In this document: positions 61,484 through 64,000 of the stretch, piece by piece | Position numbering within the stretch: position 1 is the first letter of the stretch | Layout: each line of letters starts with the position of its first letter | From: Actinomycetes bacterium | Lineage (GTDB): Bacteria; Actinomycetota; Actinomycetes; S36-B12 | Direction of reading: 5' to 3' | Length of the DNA stretch: 64,000 nucleotides | Assembly: GCA_024639145.1 (NCBI GenBank) | Contig: JAHEIZ010000090.1 | Span: 1 to 64,000, forward strand | Notes under the pieces: generated by a model | The model's input: only the letters and a program-made list of their open reading frames with translations | What the model was told of the DNA's origin: nothing | Databases searched by the model: none | Position numbers and translations under genes: made by a program

Positions 61484-64000
61484 ATGGCTTTCGCAATGAT
61501 TCGCCGTCTCGGTCTACGCAGTCTTATTGCAGTGATTGTCTTGTCGCTGCCAAGTTCATTTCTTATTGCAGTGGCATCACCGGTTCAAGCAGTTGACTCT
61601 TCGCTTCCCGGAAAAGGTGAAATCGCACAATTGCCACCACTCTGTTCGTCTGCGTCCCCGTCGGGTAGTGCGTCCCCGTCGGGTAGTGCGTCCCCGTCGG
61701 GTAGTGCGTCCCCGTCGGGTAGTGCGTCCCCGTCGGGTAGTGCGTCCCCGTCGGGTAGTGCGTCCCCGTCGGGTAGTGCTGACTCGACATGTCCACTTCC
61801 TGTGTCTGCCGTCACTGCTGTGCCCGGCATGAACTCGGTTGAACTTTCGTGGAAGCCCCAAGACGCAGGATCCTCGTCTGAACCAGGGGTTTCCTCTGTT
61901 TTGAACGCAACTTTCCTGGTGGCAATCGAAGGTGACTCACGAACTAGATCTGAGTCCACTCGCGACAATCGAATCTTGGTTACGGGCCTCCGCAATGGAA
62001 CCGAGTACACGTTCGTCGTATACGCCGTGACCCAATCTGGGCGATCAGAGGGTTCTGAACCGGTTACGGCGACGCCAACCTCAGGAGCTGAAGGCGAGGT
62101 GGCCGGACTTTTAGTCGCATTTGCTGAGGGCACGCATGTGGTAACTGGCCAGACAGATGTGCCCGGCGAAGGGGCTCTCGACACAGACCTAACGGTGAGC
62201 GGCCGTGTTGACGAGGGTGTGACGCTCGTGAATCTGGCGGAGCCCGTGTCCCTAGGAAAGGCCGAGGTGCTGGCTCAAGAACTTGCCGCGACCCCTGAAG
62301 TTAAGTGGGCAGAACCTGACCAATTCTTCTTCACCTCGGGTGATGGTTTGGCACAGTCGGTTTCGGTTCCTGTGGATGGGTTGTATGCCAGTGAGCAATG
62401 GAATCTGTGGGACCAATATGGCATCGGTATCGGTAATGGTGCCGAAAAGATGACTGACGCCTGGGCGGGTCCGCGCGGAGATGGCATCACGGTAGCGGTA
62501 ATTGACACCGGCATCACTGGGCATCCCGATTTGAAGACAAAGTTGGTGCCGGGCTACGACTTCGTTTCCAATCCGGAGCAGTTGGCGTCAGTCAGGCAAG
62601 CGAATGCTCCACCGTCACCGTTCGACGGAGACTATGTGGATACGGGTCAGTATGGCGAGTTGGGTCGAGATGCGAATCCGGCTGATCCGGGTGATTGGCG
62701 TGGCGTGACTCCGGTTAGGAATTCGAGTTGGCACGGCACGAAGATGGCAGGCTTGATTGCTGCAGAATCTAACGCTGATGGTGTGACTGGTGTAGCTCCG
62801 GGGGTGAAGGTACAGCCTGTTCGGGCTTTGTCGTGGCGGGGCGGGTTGCTCTCCGATATCGCTGCGTCGGTCACCTGGGCATCAGGTGGTTCAGTTGACG
62901 GCGCGCCTGTGAATGCAACACCGAGCAAGGTCATCAACATGTCGTTCTCAGTGGAAACCACATGCCCAACTTCGCTACAAGATGCGATTGATGGTGCGCT
63001 GGCGCGGGGCAGTGTGCTGGTCGCGGCAGCAGGCAACGCCAGTGATGAGGCTGCGAAGTTCGCGCCAGGAAATTGCAATGGGGTCATTACCGTTGGGGCG
63101 AGTAACCGTGACGGGCAACGGGCCGACTACTCGAATTACGGTGCCACGGTTGACGTGTCGGCTCCCGGCGGTGACGCCGCGAACCCGATTGTGAGCACTT
63201 CGAATAGTGGCCTTCAGGGTCCGGATCAGGCGACAACGGCGGGTGATTTTGGTACGTCGATTGCGGCCGCGCATGTGTCCGCAGCGGCGGCGATTCTCGC
63301 ATCGCGTGATGCGGAGCTCACTCCTGCGTCGGCATTTACTCATTTGACAGGGCGGTCGTTTACAAAGGATTTCTCGAACGGCTCGTGTGATACAGCGAAT
63401 CCTGGTTTTTCATGCGGGACGGGTATTTTGAGTTTGGCGCAGACGGCGGCGGCGGCGTCGGCGTGGCGAGGTATTGGCGGCGGCATCACCACCTCCACTT
63501 ATGGGGTAACGGCGCTTGCCACTGTACCGAATACCCAGCAGGTGTACGTCGGTGGTGACTTCACGACTGAATTAGATAACCGTGGAGTGGTCGCCAACCA
63601 GAGGTTGCTTCGCTGGGACGGCTCCCAGTGGGTTGGTGCCAAGGGTGGCGTTGGGGATTATGTAAAGGCGCTTGCTCTTGATCCTAACGGTGGTGTCTTT
63701 GTCGGCGGTTCGTTTATCACGGCAAACGGTCAAACGGTGAACCGGGTCGGCAAATGGGACGGGCAGTCAGGCTCTGCTCTGACGCCACTGGGCACGGGGA
63801 TGAATGGAACGGTAAGCGCACTGGTCCGCGACAGTTCTTCCGGAAACGTGTATGCAGGCGGTGCGTTCACCACGGCTGATGGTTCGGCCGCGAACTATGT
63901 CGCGAAGTGGAACGGCACTTCGTGGTCGGCGTTGGGGGCCGGTCCGGGCGGGACGGTGAATGCACTCGCAATCGACTCGTCAGGCAACTTGTATGCGGCT
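61484..64000 (+). CDS. Large secreted S8 subtilase with Fn3 and beta-propeller-like repeats (partial, runs off window)
   Basis: ATG at 61484 (or 61496) opens a frame still open at the window end (at least 839 codons). A signal peptide (LGLRSLIAVIVLSLPSSFL, cleavage after VQA near 38) is followed by seven six-residue ASPSGS repeats, an Fn3-like domain (about 105-200) and a propeptide-like segment (ending VKWAEPDQF). The S8 domain (about 330-650) has Asp in VAVIDTGI, His in SSWHGTKMAG and Ser in GTSIAAAHVSAA. From about residue 665 begin repeats with VYVGGDFTT, VFVGGSFIT and VYAGGAFTT alternating with WNGTSWSALG-type strands, a delta-60/beta-propeller-like pattern. Secreted protease, probably surface or extracellular; the 3' end is outside the window. 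Confidence 0.85.
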   Translation, partial: MAFAMIRRLGLRSLIAVIVLSLPSSFLIAVASPVQAVDSSLPGKGEIAQLPPLCSSASPSGSASPSGSASPSGSASPSGSASPSGSASPSGSASPSGSADSTCPLPVSAVTAVPGMNSVELSWKPQDAGSSSEPGVSSVLNATFLVAIEGDSRTRSESTRDNRILVTGLRNGTEYTFVVYAVTQSGRSEGSEPVTATPTSGAEGEVAGLLVAFAEGTHVVTGQTDVPGEGALDTDLTVSGRVDEGVTLVNLAEPVSLGKAEVLAQELAATPEVKWAEPDQFFFTSGDGLAQSVSVPVDGLYASEQWNLWDQYGIGIGNGAEKMTDAWAGPRGDGITVAVIDTGITGHPDLKTKLVPGYDFVSNPEQLASVRQANAPPSPFDGDYVDTGQYGELGRDANPADPGDWRGVTPVRNSSWHGTKMAGLIAAESNADGVTGVAPGVKVQPVRALSWRGGLLSDIAASVTWASGGSVDGAPVNATPSKVINMSFSVETTCPTSLQDAIDGALARGSVLVAAAGNASDEAAKFAPGNCNGVITVGASNRDGQRADYSNYGATVDVSAPGGDAANPIVSTSNSGLQGPDQATTAGDFGTSIAAAHVSAAAAILASRDAELTPASAFTHLTGRSFTKDFSNGSCDTANPGFSCGTGILSLAQTAAAASAWRGIGGGITTSTYGVTALATVPNTQQVYVGGDFTTELDNRGVVANQRLLRWDGSQWVGAKGGVGDYVKALALDPNGGVFVGGSFITANGQTVNRVGKWDGQSGSALTPLGTGMNGTVSALVRDSSSGNVYAGGAFTTADGSAANYVAKWNGTSWSALGAGPGGTVNALAIDSSGNLYAA
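61652..61777 (+). repeat. Seven 18-bp in-frame repeats encoding ASPSGS
   Basis: GCGTCCCCGTCGGGTAGT occurs seven times without mismatch inside the second subtilase gene. Being a multiple of three, it keeps the frame and gives a flexible Ser/Pro/Gly stalk after the signal peptide. Perfect identity suggests recent expansion and a length-variable locus. Confidence 0.9.

Overview
The window is from a high-GC Gram-positive bacterium (Actinomycetota). The evidence is the strong G+C bias at third codon positions, frequent GTG starts, actinobacterial conjugation proteins (SCO6880-type PrgI/VirB4-like protein, MobF relaxase, DUF4192 protein) and a Pgl/BREX type 2 system of the Streptomyces kind. I cannot name the genus. 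No rRNA, tRNA or CRISPR array was seen.

Positions 1 to about 43,700 look like one conjugative or integrative element. At the left end is an excisionase-like HTH gene coupled to a 684-aa tyrosine recombinase, behind a 558-bp non-coding stretch with three 11-bp direct repeats. Next come accessory genes: a secreted Fn3 protein, a TetR regulator, a pentapeptide-repeat protein, an ArdC/ImmA-type antirestriction protein and a DUF4192 protein. A complete six-gene type 2 BREX (Pgl) phage-defence operon follows (pglW-pglX-pglY-pglZ-brxD-brxHI, 10,584-28,185), with almost every junction a 4-nt start/stop overlap. After that are a MobF relaxase, an LRAT-domain membrane protein and a minus-strand type IV secretion operon (VirB2-like subunit, VirB6/TrbL, SCO6880, VirB4-like ATPase, VirD4/TraG coupling protein, a small zinc-ribbon protein and a DUF4913-like protein) with a nearby NlpC/P60 hydrolase. 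An EcsC-family gene broken by one in-frame TAG closes this part.

The most striking feature of the element is a bipartite motif, TGCGAGGTAC then CGTTGA 17 or 18 bp after GAGG. It occurs seven times, always pointing at a gene of the element and 40-75 bp upstream of its start. It precedes the integration, transfer and accessory operons but not the BREX operon. It looks like a shared promoter for an alternative (ECF-like) sigma factor, and a weakly sigma-like protein (3,883-4,722) is a candidate partner.

From 43,861 the character changes. A decayed IS3-family transposase (to 45,006) is followed by a small oxidation cluster at 45.4-50.4 kb: a short-chain dehydrogenase, an AraC-type regulator, a StyA1 flavoprotein monooxygenase and a StyA2B monooxygenase-reductase fusion, probably for epoxidation of indole, styrene or a similar compound. 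From 51.4 to 59.2 kb the DNA is visibly more A+T-rich and gene-poor, with a multidomain subtilase, a TetR regulator and small unknown ORFs. At 59,181-60,451 there is an inactivated IS3-family element with 26-bp terminal inverted repeats, next to a frameshifted gene remnant. A 14-bp tandem repeat and the first 2.5 kb of a second large secreted subtilase, running off the right edge, end the window.
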